Source: Torymus aiolomorphi | Lineage: Eukaryota; Arthropoda; Insecta; Hymenoptera; Torymidae | NCBI GenBank assembly: GCA_036365515.1 | Contig: CM070875.1 | Location: 102,250,128 to 102,314,127, forward strand | Reading direction: 5' to 3' | Length of the DNA: 64,000 nucleotides | Shown: positions 34,289 through 46,221 of the stretch, piece by piece | Layout: each line of letters begins with the position of its first letter | Position numbering within the stretch: the stretch's first letter is position 1 | The notes under the pieces: generated by a model | The model's input: the letters and a program-made list of their open reading frames with translations, nothing else | What the model was told of the DNA's origin: nothing | Databases searched by the model: none | Made by a program: the position numbers and the translations under genes

Positions 34289-35110
34289 TCAGCACATCAC
34301 CTTCTCGTAAAATTGAAGGATCCTTCTGGCGTCCTTCACCTCGCTGTTATTTGCCAGTGGAAAGCGGTCCCCCAAGTAAAGGCGCCTCCTCTCCACTAGT
34401 GCAGGGCATTCGAGGATAACGTGCAATGACGTTTCATCCTTTTTTCCACAGAATCTACAAGACGGGTCCTTAACAAGTCCCATCGTGTGGCTGTGTTTCC
34501 GCAAAGTGCCATGCCCGGTAATGATACCCACCACAGTTTTTGGGCTTTTTCTACTCACTGCGAGTATTTGCTCTGCCCATCCCTCCATCTCTGAATCCTT
34601 GATGAAGGTCTTTGCTATTCGACATCCCCGAGCGTTTTTCCACGCCTCCGAATGTTTTTTGGCGATCCATCTGTTAATCTCTGCATTGATTACAGTGTCG
34701 CATATTCCAGTTGCCGGTTCTGGTCCAATTAAGACTTCCTTCCTCACCTGCCTGGCCAGCCTGTCCGCTATCTCATTTCCTTTTATTCCCGTATGGCTCG
34801 GCAGCCAGAAAATGGTTAGTGGACGGCTCTCTGCTAGCCGATTCAGGGGCCGATGACAGTCGTACACTAGCCTCGAAGTAGTTGTGTACACTTTAAGGGC
34901 CTCAATGGCGCTCCTACTATCTGTTCCGATATGTAGGTGCTCCTCACCGCCCTCCGCTTCCGCCCAGAGAGCGCAGTTCAGCACCCCTACCAGTTCGGAT
35001 TGCAGTACCGTCGCGTACCGCCCCAGTGGAAAGGTGCAACCCTTCCCCTCCCCCCCTGCGGCGATAGACTCCGGCACCTGTTCCCCCTACCCCTTTGTAT
35101 CCATCCGTGT
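34289..35110 (-). pseudogene. LINE RNase H domain and C-terminal zinc finger
   Basis: The minus strand begins IWYTDGYKGVGGTGAGVY (first catalytic Asp), then after a frameshift near 35055 continues with LQSELVGVLNCA (Glu), GTDSRSAIEALK (Asp) and WLPSHTGIKGNEIADRLA (His/Asp motif). That is a complete RNase H1-type active site. The C-terminus CRFCGKKDETSLHVILECPA is the CCHC motif found after RNase H in many arthropod LINEs. It removes the RNA strand during target-primed reverse transcription. One frameshift separates its first residues; otherwise the frame is open for 262 codons. Confidence 0.8.
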
Positions 35111-35153
35111 ACCAGATTTCACCGTTGGCTGGTAGCTTCTCCCGGCCTGTTGC

Positions 35154-35545
35154 TCAGTCAGATCTATCCGCCAGGCTAATCCGGTATTTCCTATCGAACA
35201 TGAATGCCTTGGTCATCTTGTCGCGGGGCATCATGAAGACGCCTCCGGACTTCAAGACCTCCGGTATTATGCCCTGGAAGTTCTCCCCAGAGTCCTTTCT
35301 GACTCTGAGCAGCCCTCTTGCAGCAGCAGCAGCAATGGTCAGGTGGAGAAGCTCCATACATAGTGCAGCCCTTAGGGCAGCCGTTGGTGTGGACCTCCCC
35401 GCTCCGGTGACGCACCGTAGTACCAAGCCTCTCAACCTTTCCAGCTGGCCTTCTGCTGTTTTCAGATGCGTTCTATCCCACCAGACCGCCGCCCCATAGG
35501 TAAGTCGGGGCTTTAGGATTGCATCATACAGCCATTTCATCGCCT
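35154..35545 (-). pseudogene. LINE reverse transcriptase thumb region
   Basis: ILKPRLTYGAAVWWDRT, QLERLRGLVLRCVTGAGRST and LHLTIAAAAARGLLRV are the usual sequence between the RT palm and the RNase H domain of I/LOA/Jockey-group LINEs. The palm with its catalytic Asp residues is missing: the copy is 5'-truncated here. Confidence 0.8.
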
Positions 35546-35564
35546 AACAAGCTTCAAGCTGCAG

Positions 35565-35755
35565 GCGCAGCCAAGCACTCTGCCAAGTCGCGACGTCGAT
35601 CGGGACAAGGGACTAGAGACAACCTAAAGTCGTCACAAAGCCCTCAAAAGTCCAGCTCGACAGGGAAAAAGGAGGCGTATGCATCGGTCAAGCAATGACC
35701 TCCAAGGTCACCCGAAGGAGACCAACATAAAAAACCCTCGAGCGGACTTCTTATG
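35565..35755 (+). pseudogene. Gypsy gag fragment (duplicate)
   Basis: GCTGCAGGCGCAGCCAAGC through GGAGACCAACATAAAAA is a second, diverged copy of the gag segment at 36735-36915, in the same orientation but next to an LTR in the opposite orientation. It is part of a rearranged Gypsy locus. Confidence 0.6.
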
Positions 35756-35809
35756 ATGGAGGTATTCTTAAAGGCGGACTTCACTTGGTTCGTACTTGTA
35801 CAGTCTAGT

Positions 35810-36243
35810 TTTAACGGGATGGCTAGTGGGGGAAAATCCCAAAAAGTTACAGGCCAGCGATGCCCTAGAACACGGTGCCGTAGGTGTCAGACTAAAATGA
35901 CTTGCCCGGGGATCTGCTCCTAAAATCCCGAAAACAACGCGAAGATCGCACGCAAACTTCGCTTTCCAACTAATTGGATCGCTGAGTGAAAAGCGCGTGC
36001 TCGAAGAGTAAAGCGCGTGGCCGCTAGACTCAGATATGAAAACGACCGGCGGAGTCGTTTTCTCGCGGAGGCGGCGGTATCCGGGAGAAGGACGGGTTGT
36101 ATTGAACAACGCGTCGAGTAACTACATATCACAGTATATTCAAAGCACTAATAGTTACAAGCACGACGCACGTGCTGATTAAAACACTAAGTTAGTTCGC
36201 TCGCGACGGTAATCGTTTAAGCGCGCGAACGTTATAGCGCGCG
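35810..36243 (-). mobile_element. Gypsy-type LTR fragment, minus orientation
   Basis: Reverse-complements the 3' two-fifths of the solo LTR at 47815-48907, sharing CCGCCTCCGCG, GCGCTTTTCACTCAGCGATC (an Inr-like CACTCAG), GGAGCAGATCCCCGGGCAAG and CTAGCCATCCCGTT. Truncated at 36243, where RT sequence in the opposite orientation is fused. Confidence 0.75.
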
Positions 36244-36245
36244 GC

Positions 36246-36455
36246 GTAAGTCCAACGGGAAGTTCCGTTTCTGTGTGGACTTCAGAAATGTAAATGCAGC
36301 GTCAAGGCCAGACGCATACCCATTGCTATACATGGAAAGTATCTTGTGCAAACTGCAGAAAGCGCGATACATCTCTACGTTGGATTTAAGCAGTGCGTAC
36401 CACCAGATACCACTTAGCCCGGAGTCCAAAGAGACTGCGGCCTTCACCGTAGTTT
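36246..36455 (+). pseudogene. Gypsy reverse transcriptase fragment (70 codons)
   Basis: Plus-strand KSNGKFRFCVDFRNVNAAS, RPDAYPLLYMESILCKLQK and YISTLDLSSAYHQIPLSPES are RT motifs 2-4 of Gypsy/Ty3 elements, including the first catalytic Asp (TLDLSSAYHQ). The frame then passes straight into LTR sequence at 36456 (SKSTTRFTLLARAF), so pol has been spliced to an LTR by rearrangement. The YVDD box is absent. Confidence 0.8.
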
Positions 36456-36683
36456 TCATATCTAAGTCTACCACGCGCTTTACTCTTCTAGCGCGCGCTT
36501 TTCACTCAGTGATCCAATTATTTGGAAAGCGAAGTTCGCGTGCGATCTTCGCGTTGTTTGCGGGGTTTCAGGAGCAGATCCCCGAGCAAGTCAGTTTAGT
36601 CTGACACTCGTAGCACCGTGTTCTAGGGCATTGCTGGCCTGTGGCTTTTTGGGATTTTCCCCCATTAGCCATCCTATTGCAAC
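36456..36683 (+). mobile_element. Gypsy-type LTR fragment, plus orientation
   Basis: TTTTCATATCTAAGTCTACC to TTAGCCATCCTATTGCA matches the end of the 47815 LTR. TGGCGCGCAAATG follows immediately and suits a tRNA primer-binding site, so this is the 3' end of a 5' LTR. Confidence 0.65.
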
Positions 36684-36699
36684 TGGCGCGCAAATGTCA

Positions 36700-37500
36700 T
36701 CGCTTCAAAATTCAGCTGCGTCTAACAAGATCCGAGCTGCAGGCGCAGCCAAGCTCTGCAAAGTCGCGATCTCGATCGGGACGAGGGACTAGAGATAACC
36801 TCAAGTCGTTCCAAAGCCCTCAAAAGTCCAGCTCGACAGGGAAAAAGGAGGCGTATGCATCGGCCGCGCAACGACCTCCAAAGTCACCCGAAGGAGACCA
36901 ACATAAAAAGCCCTCGAACGGGCCCGGTTCGAACCAGGAGGTGGGTTCAAATCCGTAGACGACGGTATTTTCTCGACGCCACAAACGGTGGTCAACTAAG
37001 CGAAACTTAGCCACTCGAGAATACCGCTCGTCAAGGTCGAGGAGCACGCTCGGATCATATAACTCCTCACCACCAAGTACAACGAGAAAATTGTGTTGGA
37101 CGTGTCGGTCACTGGCGCACCTTCACTGGGCCTGCCCGGGGGGATAAAAGCACCCAAAAAAGAGGAGAAGAAGATGAGACGATCCGCTTCAAAATCAAAC
37201 CAAGAGGAATGAAAGCGGTCGTCGACCGGAGTATCCGCGCCGCAGGAGTCAAAAATCTCCGGTTCGTTAAGCGCCAGCCAGTGAGAACCCGATCACCGTT
37301 GGAATTCAACAGGGTCACGGTGATAGGCGACCCACCGTGCGTGTGCGGACGATCCCTCGACGTGTATGCGAGCGGTAATCAGTACGTATCCGGGTCTCTC
37401 GCCGCCGACGGCGACGTAACGTCTTATCGAACGAGAGCCTCGGTATCGAGTTGCTTCTCTCCCGCTACGCAACATCTGGGAGAGAGGTATAACGAGCATA
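36700..37500 (+). pseudogene. Gypsy gag-like region, degenerate
   Basis: Downstream of the primer-binding-like site, basic Ser/Lys/Arg-rich sequence (SRSGRGTRDNLKS, SPQKSSSTGKKEAYASAAQ) is followed by frameshifts and a CWTCRSLAHLHWACP stretch that looks like an altered zinc knuckle. It then reads KNLRFVKRQPVRTRSPLEF and VTVIGDPPCVCGRSLDVY up to about 37380. I infer gag from position and basic composition; no capsid motif is certain. Reading changes frame at least twice. Confidence 0.45.
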
Positions 37501-37999
37501 AATACGAAGAAAATAAGAATCTCAGTTCTCCGTATTCCATCCTGGAACCTCGTTATAGTATACTAGAAAATGGAGATGACATGCGCTATGCGCTATGCGC
37601 CTATGCGCGCGTATTGTATACCTGCTTTCGTTTTGTATAATAGCCATTTATTATTTTTAAGGTTAGAATCTTTTTCTTACATCGGAAACTCTAGGAAGAG
37701 CACACAAATACGGACGGCCATACTACTAGGCACAAGTACACTATGTGTGAAATTTCACAAAGAAAATATAATTGGCAGTAAAGCTTATTAAGGAATTCTA
37801 AAAGGTTTTGACGATAATGTTACAATCAATTATTTTATTTATTTTTCACACATAATTAAAAAAAAAATCATACCTATTATTTTATTCATACCTCATACAT
37901 AATTTAAAAATAAGTACTTTTTAATCTTTATAAATGAATTTAATTATAATTATGTCATAAATTATTGTAAAAATTATAAATTTTGTTATTCAAAATTCA
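37501..37999. other. Unclassified, nothing recognised
   Basis: Contains repeated ATGCGCTATGCGC near 37580, otherwise AT-rich. No supported feature. Confidence 0.35.
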
Positions 38000-38245
38000 T
38001 TAAAGGAATAAGCAAATCAAGTTCGAGGAAGTCACCGGCCAATGAATTGGCAGCGTTTTTTTTCTCCGATTCCATGTCTTTGAATTTTTATCGAAAACGT
38101 AATGATTAGGAGTTTCGTTGTATAAATAGTGTTTTGCATCATAGTCAATGCTATTTAAATCGGACCATGCTGTAAATGTTGTACCAAGATTTTTATTGAT
38201 CATTTCTTTCTCCGAACCATGCTTCAAAATATACATATTACTCAT
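38000..38245 (-). pseudogene. Possible Helitron protein fragment
   Basis: Minus strand: NETPNHYVFDKNSKTWNRRK resembles the PKYYTWN..KKWKRRK stretch just upstream of the GRMYFVSP motif in Helitron proteins. That GRMYFVSP motif occurs alone at 30660, so the two fragments could be halves of one copy separated by later insertions. The rest reads HGSEKEMINKNLGTTFTAWS without a firm match. Confidence 0.4.
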
Positions 38246-38328
38246 CTTTAAGATGAACAGCTAATCTATATATAACATCTGATTGATCATGTAATTTGAA
38301 TTTTAAAATCCGATACGTTGCTTCTGGA

Positions 38329-38987
<659 letters not shown>

Positions 38988-39082
<95 letters not shown>
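38988..39082. repeat. (TA)n microsatellite, Helitron target
   Basis: About 90 nt of TA ending at the Helitron terminus CTAGT. Confidence 0.95.
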
Positions 39083-39769
39083 TAGTGGAGCTTCGCCCCC
39101 CTGCTCGCTCTGCTCGCCAACCCCCGATATGTTGTAATTATAATAAAAATATGTACTAAATTGTATACTTAGGAATAATTTTATATAGAAATATATAAAT
39201 GTTTAGTTAGAAAGATCCCATTAAAAAAATGTTTATAAAGATATGAAATGTATAATATATAAGTTATATATATTTAACAGTTTTCCACGCCACCTTAGAG
39301 GTACTTTGAATAGGCGCGTTGGATTTTTTTAAAGTGGTATCCGTCGCCAATAGCCCTACGTAACCACTTTCGATATTTAATTTTAAGTTGGTATACTTTT
39401 TATATATCACTTATTTTACTACATATTTTTCATGTAGTTTTTATTAAAAAATAGTTAAAATTTACGAAAATTTTGATAATTTTTCATTTGGGAAAATTTT
39501 TCTTTAACATATTCTTTAATGTTTTACTTTTTTGTATGCTTTTCATAATTTGGAAACATATATTTATTGTTCCTTTTATATATATTTTAGCATTATATGT
39601 TAACATTATGTAGAATATGTGTAGAATATGAGAAATGTTAATGAACTTATAATATTTTCAAAATTTCATTACTATTTTCGTAAAATTTTAAATCTTTTAT
39701 ATTTTAAAAAAGTTTAATTGTTATCATTTGAACATTACGAAAGATGCTATTAATAATATTTTTCTTTAA

Positions 39770-40063
39770 TGTTTTTGAATGATTGACTGAATGTTGGGTG
39801 GGATCGTAGACTGAAGATTCAATAATTGAAGTGGTTTATTGTTGGTGTCCGTTGTGCCTTTTGGCGTACACGCGTTGCTGTTCTCTCTCACCGTCGCGCG
39901 TGAACTGAGCTGACTGCGCGGCCAGGCGCCGGGGAGTTGGAGGGGCGCAGAGAGGGCCGCGTGGCGAGCGCTGACTGGCTGTGCACTTGCGCAGGCCGAA
40001 TATGGCCTTATAAGGCTCGGTGACGTCAGCGTCTCGAGCGTTCGAGGCGATGGATCGTGGACA
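39770..40063 (-). repeat. BEL/Pao 3' LTR (coding orientation)
   Basis: 294 bp. It lacks a GGCGTTCGTGTGGAGAATAA segment and a short GTCGGCCGGCG block present in the other LTR, so indels have accumulated since insertion or the LTRs differ by recombination. Confidence 0.9.
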
Positions 40064-40097
40064 TTCCGCCCACCTTCGCCAGACTGGCGAACGAACC

Positions 40098-41447
40098 TCA
40101 CTCAGCAGGGTGAAGACGTACGACCTTGGCGATGGGTCGATGAAGAGTTGTGGTGGCCGTGCACAAATCGACCACGCGCGTGATTCCGTCACTCCCTGGA
40201 TGAATAGCTGTGATGCGTGCGAGGGGCCACTGGGCTGGAGGCGTGAGCTCGTTGCGAATGAGCACGAGATCACCCATGGCTACTGGATGCTGTAGTTGCC
40301 TCCACTTACGTCGTGCCTGCAGCGAAGTCAGATATTCTGAAGACCACCTCGTCCAGAAATGCTGAGTCAGCTGGCTGATCAAAAGCCAGCGCTTTCCTGG
40401 AGTCACATTGGCATCTGCGAGGTTTTCTTCAGGCACCAAAAATGACGAACGTTGAATTAGAAAATGTGATGGGGATAAACATGCTAGGTCAGAAGGATCG
40501 TCCGTGAGAGCAGTTAACGGCCTTGAATTAAGGCAAGCTTCAATTCTGCACATAAGAATCACAAGCTCCGAAAAAGTGAGAACTTGTTCTCCAACGACTC
40601 GGCGGATGTGGTGTTTTGCCGACTTAACTGCGGCCTCCCAAATGCCACCAAAATGAGGCGCACCGGGAGGATTGAAGATCCAAGATGTTCCTTTTTGAGC
40701 TAGGGACTTTACAATTAGCGAAGAGAACGAGGAAGAGGCTACGAGCATCTGTTTTAGCTGAGCATCGGCCCCAACGAAGTTCGTACCTTGGTCAGAGAAC
40801 AATTTTTTGCAATGACCTCTACGAGCGGTAAAACGATGGAAAGCAGCGATGAACACTTCACTAGAGTAGTCTTCAACTACCTCGATGTGTACGGCTCGGG
40901 TAGCCATGCAAATAAAAATCGCTATATAACCTTTCATGGTGCCTTTACCCCTAGTCTTAGTAAGACGAAGCTGAATGGGGCCGGCGTAATCGACGCCTGA
41001 GCACTCGAATGGCGGAGAAGGGCATACTCGAGCCTTGGGCAACTCACCCATTAATTGAATTGGCACTCGAGCGGCATGTCGGGAGCATGCGAGGCAAATT
41101 CTGATGACTTTCTTGACTTCAGATCGTCCTTTAATTATCCAATACTGTCGTCTTAGCGTGGCAAGTGTTAATTGAACACCACCATGGAGAGTACGTTGAT
41201 GAGCATCCTCAATTAATAGAGTGGTAAAGTTACAATCAGCAGGTAAAATAAATGGATGCTTAGCATCTTCCTCGAGAAGAGAGTGAGAAAGTCGACCGCC
41301 CACCCTGAGCAACTGATTTTGTATCATGGGGTTTAAAGGTAAAAGAGAGCTTTTGGTCGAAAGTTTACCTTTTCTTTGTAACTGTTGGTGTTCAAGTTTA
41401 AAATAAGCCGTTTGAACTAGATATAGTGTTCTCAATCTCACTAGCAC
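40098..41447 (-). pseudogene. BEL/Pao integrase and C-terminal domain
   Basis: An open 449-codon stretch. An HHCC-type zinc-binding region (HQRTLHGGVQLTLATLRRQY, CLACSRH) is followed by a DDE core: Asp in ECSGVDYAGP, Asp in LFSDQGTNFVG, Glu in FGGIWEAAVKSAKHH. The end, KWRQLQHPVAMGDLVLIRNE to TRVVDLCTAT, is the DUF5641-type C-terminal domain of Pao integrases. It would insert the cDNA and make the 5-bp duplication seen here. This part of the polyprotein looks intact although upstream parts are broken; a frameshift separates it from the segment ending at 41398. Confidence 0.9.
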
Positions 41448-41793
41448 TTATTCCCTTAGAATCCGGAGTGTGATGGCATAGTAGGGATTGAAGAACAGTA
41501 CGAAAACTAACAACCGAACTTGAAGTCGCTTCGCGTTCAGTTTTCGAGCAGATTCTGAAGATGAATCTAAAGCAGTACGATGCCATACGATATAACTTAT
41601 TTAATGACGAATATTTGTTAATAAGACTCCAAATTTTTGGAGTATTCTCGACAGAATTTGGAGTGCCCTTGCTAGCGACTAGAGAGTGGCTAGGTCGAAG
41701 ATTCAGACTATTTACTGTAAAATTGAGCTGATCATGAGCCTTTGACCATGACTCATGATTATCGGAGAGTATATGCCGAATGAACAGGAGCAT
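41398..41793 (-). pseudogene. BEL/Pao pol, truncated RNase H/linker region
   Basis: Minus-strand ILSDNHESWSKAHDQLNFTV jumps abruptly to RPSHSLVASKGTPNSVENTP. The usual A17/RNase H region (several hundred residues in Pao elements) is not recognisable, so I infer an internal deletion near 41740. Shifted in frame relative to both neighbours. Confidence 0.6.
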
Positions 41794-42388
41794 CTTCGAT
41801 ATGAAAACTAAAGTAATCTGTGTTAGGTTGCCAATCTATACCTAAAATTGGTACAGAGGTTTCAGAAGCAAATAAAACAATGGAATCTGCAGCTAACATA
41901 TACGAGGGTATGGAAGAGAGTACTTCAGTATTGTTTGAAGTCCACTTACGAAGGTTGAGATGACCTTGTTTAAAGAGAAGTTTTAATTCATCTTGTTTTT
42001 TCAATGCTTCATCAAGTGAATGTGCCCCAGTAAGCACATTATCCGAATACATCTCTGTTCGAACAGCTTCAGCTGCGATTGGGAAAGTTTGGCCATAGTC
42101 TTCGGCTAATTTCAAAAGAGTTCGTATAGCTAGAAAGGCAAACAGGCCAAACCATACGTCACTGTGGTTAATCGATAAATTTGAATGGGTTCACTCTTGT
42201 CAAAACGCCATAAAATCGACTGAAAGGGTTGATCACATTGTTCGACACCAATCTGCCTGAACATTTTCTCCACGTCAGCTGAGAGGGCGATCTTGTACCT
42301 TCGTCAGGCGCAGATCAAAGCGACGGGATTTTGAAGAAGATTAGGTCCAATGTGAAGAAGATCATTAACGGAAATTCCTGATTTGCTC
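41759..42388 (-). pseudogene. BEL/Pao reverse transcriptase catalytic region, broken
   Basis: Minus-strand pieces include LSADVEKMFRQIGV (first catalytic Asp), FQSILWRFDKS and YRLTTVTYGLA, then after a frameshift near 42130 RTLLKLAEDYGQ and TEMYSDNVLTGAHS. The catalytic YVDD box is therefore YSDN, losing an essential Asp. Stops at 42388 and about 42300 interrupt the frame. RT would be inactive. Confidence 0.85.
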
Positions 42389-43200
42389 TAGCTCGAGCCG
42401 TTAAACACAGTACGCAATTTGGTCGTCGTACTGGTTTCCTTCCATACACCGTGATGTGGTAAGAAGGCTTGATTCTTAGGAAATGAATCTAAATCAGTGG
42501 TAAGAGTCATATGACCTAAGTCAATGTACTCTTTGATGAATTCAATATACACTGTTTTCAGTTTTTCGTCCTTAGTGAAGTTAGCTTCAAGACGATTGAG
42601 AGCGCGTGAAGCGGCAGAATATAAGCCTTCGAGGTGAGCAGAGCTCAGAGTTTCTCGATCCTTCCAAGGTAGACTTACTATGTACCGACCCGACTCATCC
42701 TGTCGAGTGGTTTTTTGATAAAAATTCTCGCACGCTTGTTCATCAGGCGAGTAAGATTTTTTGTCATTGACTATCTCCTCCGCCCTCCAAAAATCTTGAA
42801 CGAGCTCCAAAAGTTTGGCTTCATGCTCGCAGCTGTCCGAACAATGAAGAGATATTGATTCTAACCCTATTCCTGAAGTTGACGAAGAGAGATTACCTGT
42901 CAAGAGCCATCCAAGTTTGGAACTAAGTGCTATCGGCTGAAGACTTTGGCTCTTAACAATTTGATTTTCAATGATTTGCGCATAAACGCTAGCACCGAGT
43001 AGAATATCGATACGTGAAGGTTCGAGATACTTGGGGTCTGCTAGTTGCAGCCCTCTTAAGTATTCGAAATTTGTATTACCCCCTACGACGGGAGGCTTAT
43101 ACGACGAGAGTTTTGGCAAGACTATCGAGTCAACCTTTAGAGAGAAGGTTGAATCGAAATGAGGTTGTATAGAAAGACAAGCTACCTTAGAAGATACAGC
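42386..43200 (-). pseudogene. BEL/Pao pol, protease-RT connecting region
   Basis: Reads LPKLSSYKPPVVGGNTNFEY, LLGASVYAQIIENQI and SSKLGWLLTGNLSS, the characteristic region of Pao polyproteins ('D.LIG.D.Y..' and 'T.LGW.L.G'), then SLPWKDRETLSSAHLEGLYS and LPHHGVWKETSTTTKLRTVF leading into the RT fingers. It is joined to the gag/protease part by a frameshift near 43200 and ends in a stop at 42388. Confidence 0.85.
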
Positions 43201-44780
43201 AGCTGTCTTTCGCCTATACCTTGAATGTGCGCATGACTGGTTCTACAATCTAATGAGAGCAAGTTACACAAGGCTTGTGTAACAAGTGAGATTTGAGATC
43301 CGGGGTTGATGAGCGCACGAACTAGAATTTTGGTTCCGTTAGGACCAAGGGCGTTAACCCTAGCGGTAGCTAAAAGTACTCCAGTACTCTTAGTACTTAC
43401 TCCACTATTAAGGGAGACTGACTGTGAGGCAAGTTGAAAGTCATTGGAAACGACAACGTTGCTACAGTTTGGGTTAGTTGTTCCGGACATGGAGTCAATC
43501 TGATCAGTCTGCGGCGAACTGATTACTTGACTGCTGTCAGTATGCACCAAAATGTGATGCTTAGATTTACAAAGAATGCATCGGTACGTAGAAGTACAAT
43601 TGCTAACGTTGTGCTTTCCTAAACAATTGTAACAAAGATTAGAAGATTTGATCAATTCCTTTCGCTCAGGAATCGTTTTATTGAGAATTCGTTCACATCT
43701 GTTCGTAAAATGAGATTGATTGCAAATCGAACATCTCTTCTTTGTTGTATTCGAAGATGAAGTTTGATGTGAAAAAACCGACTGAGCATTGTCATGCTCT
43801 GGCTTACGCGATTTTGAGTTAGATGTCTGAGTTTTCGGGTTATTATTCGAAGGCGATTTAGAGCCAGCCTCGATGGCCTCTAGAGTGAGGGTTTGACTTC
43901 GAAGAAAGGCTTGAAGTTGCTCCATTGTCGGTGGATAGACACTATCACCTAGATGCTTTTCCCATTCTTTACGAGTATTTAAATCAAGACGATTCAGCGT
44001 AAAATGAACAATTAAATCACTACCCAAAGAAGCCGCTCTATTTAGAGAGGTAAGACTAGCGATGGGATTGAAAATTTCCCTATAAATCCGTTTGATTTCC
44101 GACGAAGAATCTGCCTTCATTGATTTAACTGAGAAAATTTCTGAAATGTGAGAACTAACAATGCGACGTTGATTCTCGTAATATTCGATTAAAGCTATCC
44201 ACGCTCGGTGATAGTTGTCACCAGAAATGGGAAAAGATTTAATCTTCTCAAGTGCCTCACCCGTAAGGTGAGTGCGAAGATAATGCAGTTTTAGAACAGG
44301 CGTTAAATCTTCGCGACGATGTATGACTGAACGAAAGACATCCCTAAAATTCTCCCAGTGAGAGAATTTACCTGAAAATTTTGGCAAATCAATTTTTGGC
44401 AACGATTGAAACGAAACGTTCGTAGGTCGAGCAGTGCTGGTAGGCACTAGCTCAGCAGTCGAATTAGAAGATCCTTGAGCAGCATCTCTAGTTTCAAGCG
44501 TTTCTAAGTAATCAAGAAAGTCTCCTCTGCGGAGGTAAAAGCTATCCTCAACCAGATCAAAGAGATTAGTTGTAAAATAGGCATGATCTAGATCAATATC
44601 CTCAACGAGCATAAGTTTCTCGTGATTTACCCGAAACGACGTAAAATTAGTTTCAAGTCCGGTTAGATATGATTTTGCATAACCTTTCGTCATATTATCT
44701 TTACCCTTAGATTTGAAATTTTTAAAGGAGTTTGTAATTTTAGCTTGGAGTGCCATCTGCTTAGCATGAAACGCCTCCAT
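43182..44780 (-). pseudogene. BEL/Pao gag and protease region
   Basis: A 532-codon frame from ATG 44780. Residues 1-110 are helical; 130-300 match the DUF1759 capsid-like region (LPKIDLPKFSGKFSHWENFR, FPISGDNYHRAWIALIEYYE). Residues 365-410 carry zinc knuckles (CSICNQSHFTNRC, CYNCLGKHNVSNC, CILCKSKHHILVH). Residues 485-520 are the DUF1758 aspartic protease start, where ALINPGSQISLV has Asn for the catalytic Asp and Pro for Ser. The frame breaks at 43200, before the rest of pol. The gag part itself is open. Confidence 0.88.
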
Positions 44781-45235
44781 TTTGAGATCAAGTTAATTAG
44801 ACTAGTACCAAATTTGACTATTTAACCTTTTTAGTATTGAGTTAACTATCCTTAACCACTCGAGAGTAGAGAAGTAATAGTGAGAGTAATTACATCTAAG
44901 TCTTAACCTAGGTTATAATACTTATGCTATAAAAGAAGTTGAGATGCGTTTGAAGCTGCGACGTTGACTGTGTCTGCTAACGTTCCCACGGTGAATCTGC
45001 AGGTGATCCACGACGTCGATTGCTCGAAGAGAAGATACTGCAGGTATTGAATGTTGCAGGTGATGTGGTCGCAGTGATTCCTGCGACGTAGTCAGCTGCC
45101 GAATCGTCGTCAGCTGCAGAAATGCAATCAGATGCGGGCCAGCAGACGAAGTTCCAAGTAAACTGCAAGGTCCAGTGATATAAGCAAATTGCAATTATAA
45201 ATATTCGCACCCAAGTTTAATACAACATTGATGTA

Positions 45236-45445
45236 ATTCCCAAGTTCATATATGATTAACCCAAGTTCAAACTAAGAAAGGCCAAGTTCACCAAGTTCAA
45301 GTAAATTAAACCCAAGTTCAAACTAAAAAAGGCCAAGCTCAAACTAGATACAGCCAAGTTCACCAAGTTCAACTAATTAAACCCAAGTTCAAACTAAGAA
45401 AGGCCAAGTTCAAACTAGATAAAGCCAAGTTCAAACTAAGTAATT
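45236..45445. repeat. CAAGTTCAAACTA direct repeats in the BEL/Pao leader
   Basis: CCAAGTTCA recurs more than ten times, with longer units GGCCAAGTTCACCAAGTTCA repeated twice. Confidence 0.75.
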
Positions 45446-45514
45446 GGAACGATACGTGTTCATTTAATGGGCCAATGTATCCGTTTACTTCTGAAGTAGT
45501 CCGTGGATGGACTG

Positions 45515-45830
45515 GTGTAGACCCTGTATCTCGCGCTCCACGTGGGTAGTCCGTGATCTGAGTTGCGTGAGCCCCGTAGCGTGTAGACTGCAGGTGGGTA
45601 CTCCTTGACTTGACGGATGTGAGCCCCGTAGCGTGTAGATTCCACGCGGGTACTCCTTGCCTTGGCTGGTGTGGACCCCGTAGCGTGTACGCCGCACGCG
45701 GGTTGTCCGTGCCTTGAATGATGTGGACCCCGTACGTGTACGCTGCACATGGGTTGTCCGTGATGAAATGCTGTGGACCCCGTGCGTGTACAATGCACGC
45801 TGGTTGTCCGTGTCTTGACATATGCCGGTC
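45515..45830. repeat. 61-bp minisatellite in the BEL/Pao leader
   Basis: Units of the form GGACCCCGTAGCGTGTACGC ... GGGTTGTCCGTGCCTTG repeat about six times with point differences; outer units are the most diverged. Confidence 0.75.
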
Positions 45831-46221
45831 ACCGTACGAACGCGATGACTCTAGAGCTGGCTTTGCAGCGCACGCTCTTGGCAACGTCTTGGAGTCGTTA
45901 GGTACGCACTCCAAGGGGCTTTCAGAAATGGGGAAAATAGCAATTGAGTCTGCTATTTCCCCTAGGAAGCCTTAGTGATAGGCTTCCTCGCGCACGACGG
46001 CGTGATAACGAGAGAGAGAGACAGCAATGTACGCGCGAAGTCTGCATGCTAGAGCACGCGACTGTTACGGCATCCACGACCACGAACACTTTGATGCGTA
46101 CCTGAATGGAGAAAGAAGCTATCTCTACGTCACTCGAAAGTAGGCGTAGAAGATAGAAGAAGGTTTCTCCTCTGTGTCTATGGCGAAGTTGGATGTCCCA
46201 CGATCCGGCTCGAAGGACCAA

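Larger units (their letters stand above)
34204..35545 (-). mobile_element. 5'-truncated LINE with RNase H (I/LOA-like)
   Basis: Its minus-strand 3' end is a (TAA)n tail (34195-34215), as in I-group LINEs. Coding sequence for the RT thumb and RNase H fills the rest. The 5' boundary is near 35545, where Gypsy-like sequence starts. The tail abuts the Penelope-like GIY-YIG fragment. Confidence 0.75.
44781..46221 (-). other. BEL/Pao 5' leader with two minisatellites
   Basis: Lies between the primer-binding-like TGGTCCTTCGAGCC next to the 5' LTR and the gag ATG. It contains AAGTTCAAACTAAGAAAGGC-type direct repeats (45236-45445) and a run of about six units of roughly 61 bp with GTGTGGACCCCGTAGCGTGT (45515-45830). 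Frames of 112-181 codons in the repeat are repeat artefacts. Confidence 0.7.

Noticed and set aside
45369..45914. 181-codon and overlapping 112-115-codon minus-strand frames
   Set aside because: All three frames are open because the 61-bp leader minisatellite lacks stops; no family resemblance.
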